Under the pieces are notes generated by a model, which saw only the letters and a program-made list of their open reading frames with translations, did not search any database and was not told the DNA's origin. A stretch of DNA of 64,000 nt from Melanocharis versteri (Eukaryota; Chordata; Aves; Passeriformes; Melanocharitidae), in the NCBI GenBank assembly GCA_013397845.1, contig VZTG01007653.1, forward strand, positions 2,592,831-2,656,830, in the 5' to 3' direction. How positions within the stretch are numbered: position 1 is the stretch's first letter; each line of letters begins with the position of its first letter. Both the position numbers and the translations under genes were made by a program. Positions 37,598-49,000 of the stretch are shown piece by piece.

Positions 37598-40500
37598 CTG
37601 GTGACACAACATGCCAGGGTCAGGCTGTTTTTTCTGTTTCCCTTTACACCCTCTCTGAAGGTGTTATGCCAAATCTGCCCTCCTCTCCCAAGATCTACGG
37701 CCCCAAGAGATCACTGTGCAAAACATCAGAGACTTTGCTCAAAGCAAATGTGGGTAACACTGCTCAATCAGTGGGAGACAGGCTTCCAGGACACTCTCCT
37801 GTCTATGTCTCCTGGTAATCCTTTGGTTTTCAAAGGCATTCCCTGGGTTTTGCTTCTGTCAAAACCGCGCATGAGTACAATAATGAATTTCTCTGAATAC
37901 AAAAGTGTTGTCCTCCCAGGCTGAGAATTGTTTTAAAACTGGTATATTATTGATCTAGAAATCAATGCAGAAGAAAATCTGTGACCCAAAATGTGAGCAA
38001 AATTGCACAAACCAGCCACAGCCTGGGAGCCTGAAGTTGCACTTTGCCTGCTATGCCATTTTTATCTTGATCCCTAAAAGTAAGCAAACCTTGCCGTTCC
38101 CACCAGACAGTGTGTTCCCATGCAAAGCCAATGCTGGCACTGGCTCAATAGCTGAGCTAATGAGAAGAGAGCACCTGAAAAATGTTCAGCCCTTCACCAC
38201 CCTCTGCTTGTGCCAGGGGACACCTTCTGTCTTCCTTTGCCCCTCATCTCCCCCAAGCTGCTTCTTTTACTTCCTCCTGACTGCTTCCCTTCTGTCAGCC
38301 CTACAGGGCTCTGAGGATAGGAAATACCATTGCCCAAGAGAGCCACACTAATACCGGCTTTGTCACCCACTTTCCTCCTCCTTTCCTCTGCCACCACGCA
38401 ATGCATGCCTGCCCTCAAAGGCTCTCTGTGTTTCTGCAGTTGGAGTAGAAAGGGATGCAAATGCACCTGCATGGGAGGACAAAGAGTCCTTGTGGGATGC
38501 TTGTGTCCTGTCTGCATGTCTGTGAGTTGTCTTTGTGCCCAGTGGTGCATGTGAACATGGGGGGAGGAGTGCATGGAAGGGACTTGCTGCAGCTGAGGGA
38601 AGAGGTGGCTGGCCTCATGCGTATTTTAGCCCATGTGGATGCCACTGAGCATCACTTGGTAAGGGTGAGTGGGCTTTTCAGCCTCCTTCCCCACAGTTAC
38701 AGAGCCCCAAGCCCTCCACACTGCCTTTGAACATGGAAACACATTTGCAGAATGTAAGCACGGGGTAACTCACTCCAGAACATCAAACCCAGCCTGGTGA
38801 ACGAACATCCACACTCGGACAAGCAGTCACACATCCATTTGCTCTAACACACCCTTCCAGAGAGGCAGGCGGTACAAACAGGCCCAGCACAGGCTGCCCT
38901 CCCTTGCTCTTTGTGGGGCACGTTCTGTGCAACCCCTGGGAAGGATCTCCTCCCCAGGGAGCCAAGTTGGGGTAGTCCGGGAGAGCAAGGGCATTTCTCC
39001 GCTACCACAGCATCCCTTCAGAAACAGCAGGCATAAGCAAACAACCACAGATGGAGGGGCAGGGGAGGGAGGGCAGGAAGCAGCAGAAGAGCCTCTTTGT
39101 TAGTAGATTTGATGGCAGGCACTGGGGTTTCCCCCGGAGCTGCAGACCTACCTCTAAAGCCTGCTGCTGCCTGTGAGACCTGGCCCACACCCCAACTCAC
39201 ACCTGCAGGGAGTGGGGGAGAAAGCAGGACATCTATTTACCCAGCTCAAGGTCTCCTCAGCAATCAATAACCTGGTGCCATGTCCCTTCAGCTCGGCCTT
39301 TGTCCTGCACCGTCCTGCCGTGGTGGGTCAGCGCACCCCGCACAATGGCTTTTTTCTTTTCCGAAATGGAGGGTTTGGAGGCTTAAAGTGGGAGAAGAAC
39401 TGCAGGCTGAGCAGGGGAAGTCCATAAAAAGTCAAAAGGTAGGAGCACCTCCAGCTGTGCAGAGCGATCCAGGAGACTGGTGCAGATGGCTTACGTTGTC
39501 CTCCTCGGGGGACAGGGAGTTGCTGAGCAACTGCTGTGTTTCTTAGCCACCCTCTTTGGTCCCATCGGCGTGTGCTCCCCAGCACAGGGATGGAGCAGGT
39601 GCTGGCTGGCAGGGGTGGAAGCCTGGAAGGAGGGAAGACAGCAGCAGACAGCGGGTCTGGTTACCACGGTGTTCATGCAGATGAAAGCAAAGCACAGTGC
39701 CTCTCAGTGCCAACCTCAGAGACTCCCTCTTGTCTTCTTGCACTTCTCGCTGCCCAGTCCCCTGGCACTGGGCTCCCCACGCTCAGTTGCACCACCACTC
39801 ACGCCTCCCTGCAGCATCTGCTTTTCTTCCAGCCCGAGGTCCTCCTCAGCTTCTTTTCCTACACGACTTTCTGCTTACAGTCCCGCACGTCTGTATGCGC
39901 CCCTTTGTTTTTCACAAAAATCAGAGACACTGCAGCTAGAGCAAGTAAACAGAGTTATTCTGTCAATAAATGGGTGACTCCTGACCCAGGGCTTAGCTCC
40001 AGCCAGTGACATCGACCTGGGGTTGAGCTCATTTGGGCCAGGGCTCACTTGGGCTCATTTTGGCAGCTGGGCAGGGATAGATATTTTCAGCTCTGCCACT
40101 GGACCAGGTTTAGTCTGGGACTCCATGAAGACCAAAAGCCATCGCTGTAGTTGCCTCATGGTGGATTCTAGTAGATAAACATTAAGTGTAGATAGAAAGC
40201 TGTAGTGTTTGACTGGGAATGCTTTCAGAACTGCTCAAGAGATTTGAGACCTGATTTAGCTTTTAAAAGCTACTTTGAACCAGAATTTCCACAAATAATG
40301 AGGGACTAACTGCATCTTTAGGCACATATGTATTAATATATAACTTTTCTGAGTTTACACTGTGAGAGCTTGCCACAGTGGGTCAGAACCCATCTGAGGG
40401 TATTTCTCAGTGCCAGAGACCTTACTTTTTAAATTAAATTTTCCTGGAAAGAAGAATCTTCCTTCCCTGGTGTTTTCAGCAGAACAAAACATGTAGAATA

Positions 40501-41494
40501 TCAATCTGATCTAAGCAAGCATACCACATCTATCACCACAGGCTTTTGAATCAACCAAGGACCCAAACCCTTGATCAGATCTGACTTCAGAGGAATTTTT
40601 TTACTGCAAGTACCCCTTGCTTTCTGTTTCTCCACGGTAAAAAAAAAAAAGAAGAGATGTGGGAGGAGGCTGAGAGTGATATCTATTTATGAACAAGGTA
40701 TCTTGGAAAGGAGATGAGAGACGTGACAGCTATCTTTGCTGTCTCTAGGCTTAAGATAAAGAGAGGACTCGTGCGTGTGGCTGTTAGCTTGATATTTTCC
40801 ACACCAATATTTTCCACACAGTGCTGTTGCTCAGCTTTGGTTTGCCTCTGGTACTGATGGACACGGTCGTAGCGTGTTTCTGTGGGTTTGCGAACCACAC
40901 ATCGTGTTCTCATGGGCTCGAGAGGGGACTGCTCACCATGTGACATTTCCAAAGGGCTGTTGGGAACCCAGCAGCGAAAGGTCCCCGAATCACTGAGAGT
41001 GTTGACTCTGGCATTCACAACCCGTGTTACTCACGTACGAGACCACATGATCTCGTCTTCCTGGAAGAAAGGTCCGGTTATCGCCAGATCTGACGTTGAG
41101 CACTTCCTGCCGCAGTGTGTCACACATTCACACCCAGCATGGCTGCGAAAGCGGTGCTAAGAGCTTGCCAGCTCCAAAGCTGTCAACATTTTCACAAAAA
41201 ATAAGGGGGGGGAGGGTGGGGTGGAAAAATACTGAGCCAGCGGGACAGTCCTCAGGAGCTTGCAACAGGATCACCTCTAACTCTGCTTTCTTTTTTAGGT
41301 GTCTGAGTCCCTTGGGGCAGGGAGTAGGAAGGAGAGCTAAAGGTATATTAGTCCGAGGAAAACTTTACCTAGTTCCCTATTTAGAAAAGCTGTTAATCAT
41401 TTCCCTCACCCCAAAGGAGAGAAAAACACTGTAGATTACTTAATATTTTGTTTATTTACAAAGAAGCAAACCTGGTTTTTTGTACTCATCTTAG
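37598..41494. other. upstream flank of TMPRSS6
   Basis: This should hold the TMPRSS6 promoter and any 5' non-coding exon. I cannot locate either with confidence. No repeat or other gene is recognised. A 12-base A run lies near 40639-40650. Open frames on both strands around 38.2-40.0 kb have no known motif. Confidence 0.6.
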
Positions 41495-43366
41495 CAGCAA
41501 GATGTACTCAGGAAGAGTACAGATATATAGTTTGGTCATGCAGAGAGAAAATTAGGACAAAGTCCAGCTAGAACTCAATCTGGCCACTGTCATCAAAAAT
41601 AACAAATACATTAATAACAAAAAGAGGGTCAAGGAGAATCTCCATCGTTTATTTGATGTGGCATGGGAATATTGACATCAAGGATGAGGCTGAGCTACTT
41701 AATGCCTTCTTTGCCACAGTCTTTAACAGAAAGACCAGATGTCCCCAGCGTATCCACCCCCCTGAGCTAGAAGACAAAGACAGGGAAAAGAATAAACCCC
41801 TACAATCCAGAAGGAAGTAGTTAGTGACCAGCTGGGACACTTAGACACTCCCAAGTCTGTGGGGCTGGATGGGATCCACCCAAGAACACTGAGAAAGCTG
41901 GTGGAAGAGCTCGCCAAGTCACTTTCCATCATTTGTCAGCAGTCCTGGCTAACCAGGGAGGTCCCAGGTGACTGGAGGTCAGCCAGTGTGACACCCATCT
42001 ACAAAAAGGGCTGGAAGGAGGATCTGGGGGACTATAGCCCTTTCAGCCTGACCTTGGTGCCACAGAAGGTCATGGCACAGGTCACCTTGAGTGCCATCAC
42101 ATGGCAGGTCAGAACAACGAAGGGATCAAGCACAGCCAGCACAGGTTTGGGAAAGGCAGGTCCTGCTTGACCAACCTGATCTCCTTCTACGACAAGGTGA
42201 CCCACTTAGTGGATGAGGGAAAAGCTGTGGGTGTTGTCTACCTAATCTTTAGTAAAACCTTTTATACTACCTGCCACAGCATTCTCCTGGAGAAACTAGC
42301 AGCCCATGGTGTGGATGTGTGTCCTTTTGGTCGGGTAAAACACTGGCTGGATGGCCTGAGCCCAAAGAGTTGTGGTGATCGGATTTAAATCCAGTTGGCA
42401 GCTGGTCACCAGCGGTGCTCCCCAGGGCTCAGTTTTGGGGCCAGTCCTGTTTAAGATCTATCAATATTCTGGATGAGGGCATTGAGGACTCCTTTAGTCA
42501 GTTTGCAGATGACACCAAGCTGGGCAGGATTGTTGATCTGCTGCAGGGTAAAAAGGCTCTGCAGAGGGGTTGGATTGATGAGCCAAGGCCAGTTGTATGA
42601 GGTTCAACAAGGTGAAATGCCAGGTCCTGCACTTGGGTCACAACAACTCCAGGCAGTGCTGCAGGCTGGGGACAGAGTGACTGGAAAGCTGCCTAGCAGG
42701 AAAGGACCTGGGAGTGCCAGTTGACAGTGGCTGAACATCATCCAGGTGTGCTCAGGTGGCCAAGAAGGCCAATGACACCTGGCCTGTATCAGGAATAGCG
42801 TGGCTGGCAGGACCAGGGTAGTGATTGTCCCCCTGTACACAGCACTGCTGAGGCCACACCTCCAATTCCATGTCCAGTTCTGGGCCCCTCACTGCCAGAG
42901 AGACATTGAGATGCTGCAGCGTGTCCAGCGAAGGGCAATGGAGCTGGGGAAGGGTCTGAAGCACGAGTCCTGGGAGGAGTGGCTGAGGGAGCTGGGGTTG
43001 TTTACCCTGGAGAAAAGAAGGCTCAAGGGTGACATTATTGCTCTCTACAACTCTCTGAGAGGAAGTTGTGGCAAGGTGGAGGTCAGTCTCTTCTTCCAGA
43101 TAACAAGTGATAGATCAAGAGGAAATGACTTCAAATCTCACCAGGGGAAGTTCAAGTTGGATATCAGGAAAAATTTCTTCACTGAAAGAGTGGTTAAACA
43201 TTGAAATAGGCTCCCAAGGGAAGTGGTGGAGTCACTATCTTTGGAAGCGTTCAGAAAACAAGTAGATGCGGCACTTTGCAATACAGTTTAGTGGGCATGG
43301 TAGCATTCAGTCAAAATTTGGACTAGATAATCTCAAAGGTCTTCTCCAACCTTAATGATCCTATGA
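41495..43366 (+). mobile_element. CR1 LINE, 5'-truncated and decayed, with reverse-transcriptase remains
   Basis: This is a non-LTR retrotransposon of the avian CR1 family, about 1.9 kb. Starting near GATGTACTCAGGAAGAGTAC it carries the reverse-transcriptase part of ORF2 in broken frames. Recognisable pieces are LDGIHPRTLRKL, GDWRSASVTPIYKKG, QHRFGKGRSCLTNLI, a degraded SKTF..TCHSILLEKL and QFADDTKLG, where ADD is the catalytic F.DD-type box. Downstream are ALLRPHLQFHVQFWAP and KLDIRKNFFTERVVKH. It ends TTGGACTAGATAATCTCAAA, then a CTCCAACCTTAATGATCCTATGA tail. Stops and frameshifts separate the pieces, and ORF1 and the 5' part of ORF2 are absent, so it cannot be autonomous. It lies between TMPRSS6 and IL2RB. 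Confidence 0.95.
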
Positions 43367-45183
43367 AGGAAAATAGAAAAGCTTAAGAAAGTCTACATGG
43401 GGACAGCGCAGCTTGGATCCTTGGGCCCATGTAAGATAGCAAACTGCCCATCAGAGGCAAGGGAGTCAGTGTCTCTTTTCAAAGTCCACCTGGGAAGATT
43501 CTCAAAGTACAGGAAATAGCTGGGAAAGCCTTGTGCTTCCTTATCTGGGAAGCTGTGGGGTCTTCTCCTGTTTTCTCCTGGACACAGTGGAGCAGTCCAT
43601 GTCTTGAGACAGGCGGTGAAGAAACTGATGAGAGGAGGGGAGTTGTTCCCGAAGACCTCCCAGCTACAAGCAGGCTCAACTCCTCTGAGCAGCTCTTTTG
43701 AGGTCAAATACAAGCCGGTGGGTGACCCTGCACCTGGGACTCATAATGACATTCAGGATGTATAGTGCAAGGTCAGGTAACAGTGTAGGAGCAGGAATTG
43801 CAATGCTTGGACAGACAGAGATAGGGAAGAATTAGTTCTAGTTGACACTCACAGCTGTGACAGAAGCACTAACAAGTTCAGTATCCTTGAGCTTTTTGGT
43901 ATAAACTCTCTTAGAAGAGTTTTTAAGAGATAAGAAGAACTCTTAGCACACAGCCGATATTTTCCTTCTGCTGAAAAGTCCAGAAATATGGCAAGAAAGT
44001 GGACAGGTGGTACAAATGGTGAATACAGGGATCGATGTAACCAGAACAACTCGTCTTCCTTTGCCTTACCGCTTTTCTTCTGTGGCTTTTTCTTAACCCA
44101 GATCAGGGCATGTAGAGGAAGAAAAACGAAGTCTATGCTATCCCCATTCTTTGCAAGTGGATTGAGGTTTTCTTTTCAGTAAAGGTGCTCATTCGTGGGT
44201 TAGTTTTCTGGGCTCATTCACCACATCTTTGCTGCTAATTAGGCAGTGGTTTCCCTTGAGCAGTGGAAGGAATGGGCAGCACCACTGTGATGTTTTCCAC
44301 TAATACAGGATGTGGGATGAACTATTCTGCAATCAGCTTATCATAGTCAAGTAAATGTAGCTTGCCAGCAGGGCAGAAAGGCTTTCGATTTCATGAAAAA
44401 TATTGTAGCAAGAATGGGAAACTGTGTGAGTTCTTTTTACTGCCACCATCGGAGCTGGAGGAAAGAAAGAGAGGGAGGGGATTTCCCCAGTATTTTTAAC
44501 CCAGTTATGGGGATTTCTTTTCTACACTGCACTGCTTAGACAGCTGAAGCAGTTGTGGCTCTGGGCTGACCTTAGAGACTCTAAGGTCTAGACTCTAAAG
44601 CCTAAAGCTGGACCGAGTAGCTTAGAATGCAATCTCTGATTAAAACCTAAAGCGGGGACATCATAGAAAAAAATCACACCCTTCATTCAGGAGGAGATAT
44701 CTTCATTTCATCATCAACCCCAGCACTGACTGGCAGTGCTATTGTCCCCTGTAGAAAATCTCATATCCACATCTTCAGGCACTTCTACCTCCCACTACAG
44801 GTTTTTAGGCCAGTATGAGGCAAACAGACCGTATGTCTGCTCAGCCTCAAAGCTGAGCGCTATTTTACACCAAAATGCAGAGCATAGAAGTGCTGGCACA
44901 GTCTCCTACTGGGAGCTGGGAAGGGAAAAAGGAGTTAGTGAGGTTTGGAATGTCACTTGAGAAGTGTGAGGAATTTCTATACCATGAAGGCCAGTATTAA
45001 CAGAAAAACAGATTCAGTTATGAAGGTGAGCCCTTGTTGGCCTGTGTTCTCCAGCCTCACTAGTGAGCAGCCCCAATGGGATTGATCCTGAAGTTACATT
45101 CATGTCCTGAGGAGAGAAACTGTCCATCCAGCCTCCCCTGCAGAGGTGGCCTTTCCCACCTGTGGGTCTCCCCCAGGCAGATC
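43367..45183 (-). other. IL2RB: IL2RB 3' region
   Basis: Sequence after the IL2RB stop. I find no AATAAA or ATTAAA on the minus strand in this stretch. An AGTAAA variant (TTTACT at about 44436-44441) is a possible signal; a canonical TTTATT at 41451-41456 lies beyond the CR1. The 3' UTR end is therefore unresolved. No other gene is seen. Confidence 0.5.
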
Positions 45184-46011
45184 CTAGAGATAGCAATGGC
45201 TGTACTGGCTTTGGAGGTCCCTCAGAGAAAGGTAGGCACCAGTGTTTGGGACCTGGCTGGAGAAGGCTGTTTTGCATGGATCCTCGTCCTGTTTTTGCCT
45301 TAGAGGTGGAGGCTGGGAGAAGGAAGAGGTAGAATTTGCTGCTGGTGTGCAGAGGTCAGTTGGAGGGTCCCCTTTCCCAGTGTCCTCTGTCACACTGACA
45401 GTATCGCTGTCCTGCAGGTCCGGTGGGTCAGGAAAGTCAGTGTCCAGCTGGCACATGGCCTCGGCAGGTTGTGAAACTGCTTTGTCCATCACCTCCTCAT
45501 CCTGTTCCAGAGCTGGTGTTGGTGAGGCGCCTTCACTCGGCTGGAGAGCCCCAGGAACAGCCATGGCCTGCTGGGCTTCCCCTGATGTCTCTTCCACGGA
45601 GGAGATGTTTCCGAAGCCCTGGGTTGCCTCGATACAGTGAAGGAAGTTGCTGGGCAACACGTTCACGTCCTCTGCCAGTGTGCAGAGGTCTGGGGAGGGG
45701 AGAGCCTGGTAACACTCACCATCCTTGCTGCCACTGCCCTCCTGGGTGAAAGGCTCATAGGTGAAGTAGACCTGACAGGGCTCGATCTCAAAGGAGTTGG
45801 AAAGGTGGAAGAAGAAGTAGCCTTGGTTGGTGAAGCAGCTGGATTCTGAGTGCACACTGGTTTCTGTGGGAGCAGCAGGGGTCAGGGTTCCCTTGGAAAG
45901 CAGAAACCGGGATTCCTGGTCATTCTTCTGCATTACCTCGAGCATGGAGATCTCTGGGATTGTGCTGTTCACACAGTAGGAAGATGTGGAGAATGGGGAG
46001 GAGAGCCATTT
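45184..46011 (-). CDS. IL2RB: IL2RB exon 9, cytoplasmic signalling tail
   Basis: Residues 314-588. It begins KWLSSPFSTSS and holds SCFTNQGYFFFHL, EIEPCQVYFTYEPF and the terminal AYLSLRDLQSQ. The acidic, Ser/Pro-rich middle is characteristic and aligns poorly with mammals. TAG stop at 45186-45184. Confidence 0.96.
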   Translation of the reverse strand, partial: KWLSSPFSTSSYCVNSTIPEISMLEVMQKNDQESRFLLSKGTLTPAAPTETSVHSESSCFTNQGYFFFHLSNSFEIEPCQVYFTYEPFTQEGSGSKDGECYQALPSPDLCTLAEDVNVLPSNFLHCIEATQGFGNISSVEETSGEAQQAMAVPGALQPSEGASPTPALEQDEEVMDKAVSQPAEAMCQLDTDFPDPPDLQDSDTVSVTEDTGKGDPPTDLCTPAANSTSSFSQPPPLRQKQDEDPCKTAFSSQVPNTGAYLSLRDLQSQYSHCYL

Positions 46012-49000
46012 CTGACAGGGAAGAAACACAAGAGAGAAAGACTGTGACTACCGGAGTATAGCACTCAGAGAGGAACAAAAGGTTTCTTCTGCTGAGTAGC
46101 CACAGCAACCAAGTGACCTGTTCTCTGTCCAAGTAAGAGTTACCAGAGGTGGTGAGGAGGGAAATTCCCATTCATGATGTCTCATCTGCAGGATTTTCAG
46201 AGAATGTCATTCTATCACTTTAAAATCAAGAGTGGACCTTGTCAGCTTATGTTTTGAGATGTCTGGAGCAGGGAATTTAAGATGGAGAATTAAAGTGAAA
46301 CAAAGGGAGTAAAAAAAGGTAAGAAAACCCCTTATAAGACCATAAGATGAAGTGAAGCATGAAAAAACAGTATTGAGGTACATCTCATGCAATCTATTCC
46401 TTGGTGCTGAATAAGCTTCTGATATATCCACATGGCCATATGCAGATTTCTTGTCTAAAGTGCTCTTCCAGGCCCCTTGTGCCTAATTTTCACATTCATC
46501 ATAAGCAACATCCTGCAGTGCATCATTATCCTTAAAAATAAACTGGTTTTGATGACACCCAAATCCATTGCCTTTATGGCTTGTAAAGCAAATTTTTCAA
46601 GTTCTTTCTGCACTGATAGAGTGTCTTCAGTGCCTGCTGCACACCCCCATCCCCTACTCTGTACTCTTACCCTGTAGCTTAAGATCTCCCAGCCTTTTTG
46701 CACCTCGGCTTTTCCCAAGTTTTGCTGTCTCGGGACCCTCTGCAGTTTGTTTCCATATTTTATAAAGCAAGATGCCCCTTGGGATCACCTCCCACATCTT
46801 GCATCTGACGCTCCCTTTAATGCTGCACAGAATGGTAATTGTCTCCTTGCAGCTGCCCATACTCACAGAGAGCCTCGGGGAAGGGGAATAGCGGAGTGGG
46901 AAAAGAGACAAGAATGCAAGGAATGGCTAAGTGCTATCCAGTGTGATGGCAATTCACATCAGGAGCAGAGGAGAGGTTCACAGCTTGGAGGAGGGGATCA
47001 CAGCAGGAAATCTGGGGAAGAGCTGGGCAGCCTAGGGCAGGTAGGGAGGCACTGAACTGGGAGAGAAGGGGATCTTGAGAGGCCAGGCTCCCTCCTGCAG
47101 TTCCTGTGTTTTCTCTCAGCCTGCCGATTATGGGAGCAGGGTGCTATGTTTTGCATGGTTTGCCATTCCTCCGTTCTGTAATTAGAGATGCCTCGGCTGA
47201 GCATCAGGTTTAGAAGGTCAGAAATTGGGACTTAAGCAGAGAACCCAGCAGCTGGTGCTACAGGCACATATATCATGTGTGCACGAGTAGGTCTATCTGT
47301 CCTGGGCATGTGCAGCTGGATGCTCCTTCCCCTCATTTCTCCCTCCTATGGTTCCATCCCCAGTCCAATACCTGAATGTCACCTCCATGAACTGAAATAA
47401 GTGGGGGGAAAAACTTCTCCGGGTCTGGGATGTGAATCTTCAGGATCTTCTTAAACCTTGAGGAAAGAGAATGAGAAGGAAAATGAAGCAGGGCCTGATC
47501 CTGATCACTGTCACTGTGGTGGGGGTGGAAGAGTGCACTGCAATTCACAGGTACTGCCCTGGCATGGGAGAGAGGTAAAATAAGGTTGAGCCTCAGGGCT
47601 GTCCTTGCTCTTGACTGGTCTGAGCCATGAGATGTACAGAGATGAGACATAAATCTGTCATCAGTAAATACGTTTCCCTTAGCCTTTTCCCTGGGGAAGG
47701 ACAATCCCTGGTTTTAGTGGTTTCTTTTCTGCCTTGCCCGGCCACCTTAACCTCTCCACCTGCCCCCTTCAGCCCCTGTCCGGATGGCAAGCTGAGCAGG
47801 CCTCCCTTGTTTCCAAGCTCCCACTGCTGTGAGCTGCCCCTTCTTTGTTCTGCTGCCACCACGATGACTCAGGACCATGTGGCCTGAGCAGGGCCATCAC
47901 TGGGAAAGCTCTGCCACAGCCCTCTGCCCTCCTAGCGGGATTCTGCATGGCATAGCTGGGGCACACTGGCCGTGCAAGCCGTCTGAGTGAACACACCTCG
48001 CATCGGTCCAGAGGCCTCTCCTTCACTGGAACCAATGTGTCATCATCCTGAGGTCACATGAAGTGATCTAATCTGCTCCCCAGTTCCTCAGAGTGGTTGG
48101 ATCATCTTGTCATCCCTTTGCTGAAACTTTGCTGTAGGATGTTCTAAGGAAAAACCCTCCTGGCCTCTGGAGGCAATCGGTGTACTCTCTGAAGCATCAG
48201 AACTTGCTAGCTCTTGCATATAAACTACCTTACATCACTGCAGATGCTATTTTTATTCATGCATGTCTAATCCTTCTTTGCATCTTACCTCAGCATTATT
48301 CTGCATTCAATTCCCTTAGGTTAATTATACTTTGTGGAGAAAGGAGGCGTTTTTAACTCTCTCTGTGCTGTTCATCTAGCACTTCCTCAACTTCGTGTTA
48401 TGACTCAGGGTAAAAGAGTGACCAGTGACTTTCTCAGTATCCATCTTCCTTCAGCATGGTTCTCTGTCTTTCCTTACAGAGAAACTATCCAGCCTCTGCA
48501 GCTTCATCTCTGAAAATGTTTGTTCCCGTTCCCTGCCATGAATATCAGCGCCCTGTTTCTTTACCCCTGACCTGACATGAGAAAACCCGTGACAGTTTCT
48601 AACCCTGCCAAGCTGACAGGTCACTGTTCCTATTATTGCTCTGAGCAACCTTGGAGGCTCCTTCAGCCCTTACTAAAAGCAGTATCTGGGTAGAAACACT
48701 GGCAAAGAGGCCTTGAAGCATCATACAGGTTTTACCAGTGCATGAGGAATGCACAGACCAGGAAGAACAAGAACTGTACTCCTCACTCAGGAGTTTTGCC
48801 AGCAGGCCCAATGTCACCTCATCCTGCTGGAGCTCTTGCTGGAATGTTTAAATGAGAAGGTAGAGGCAACCAGGCTTGCTTGGTCCTTGCTACAGGGAGA
48901 GTGCTCAACCCAGTGACCTGCTTTTGAAGAGGCAATTTTTATGCATCCCTGCCAGGAAATGCCACTCTAGCCCCTGGGCAACAGATGTGCTGAGGCAGCT

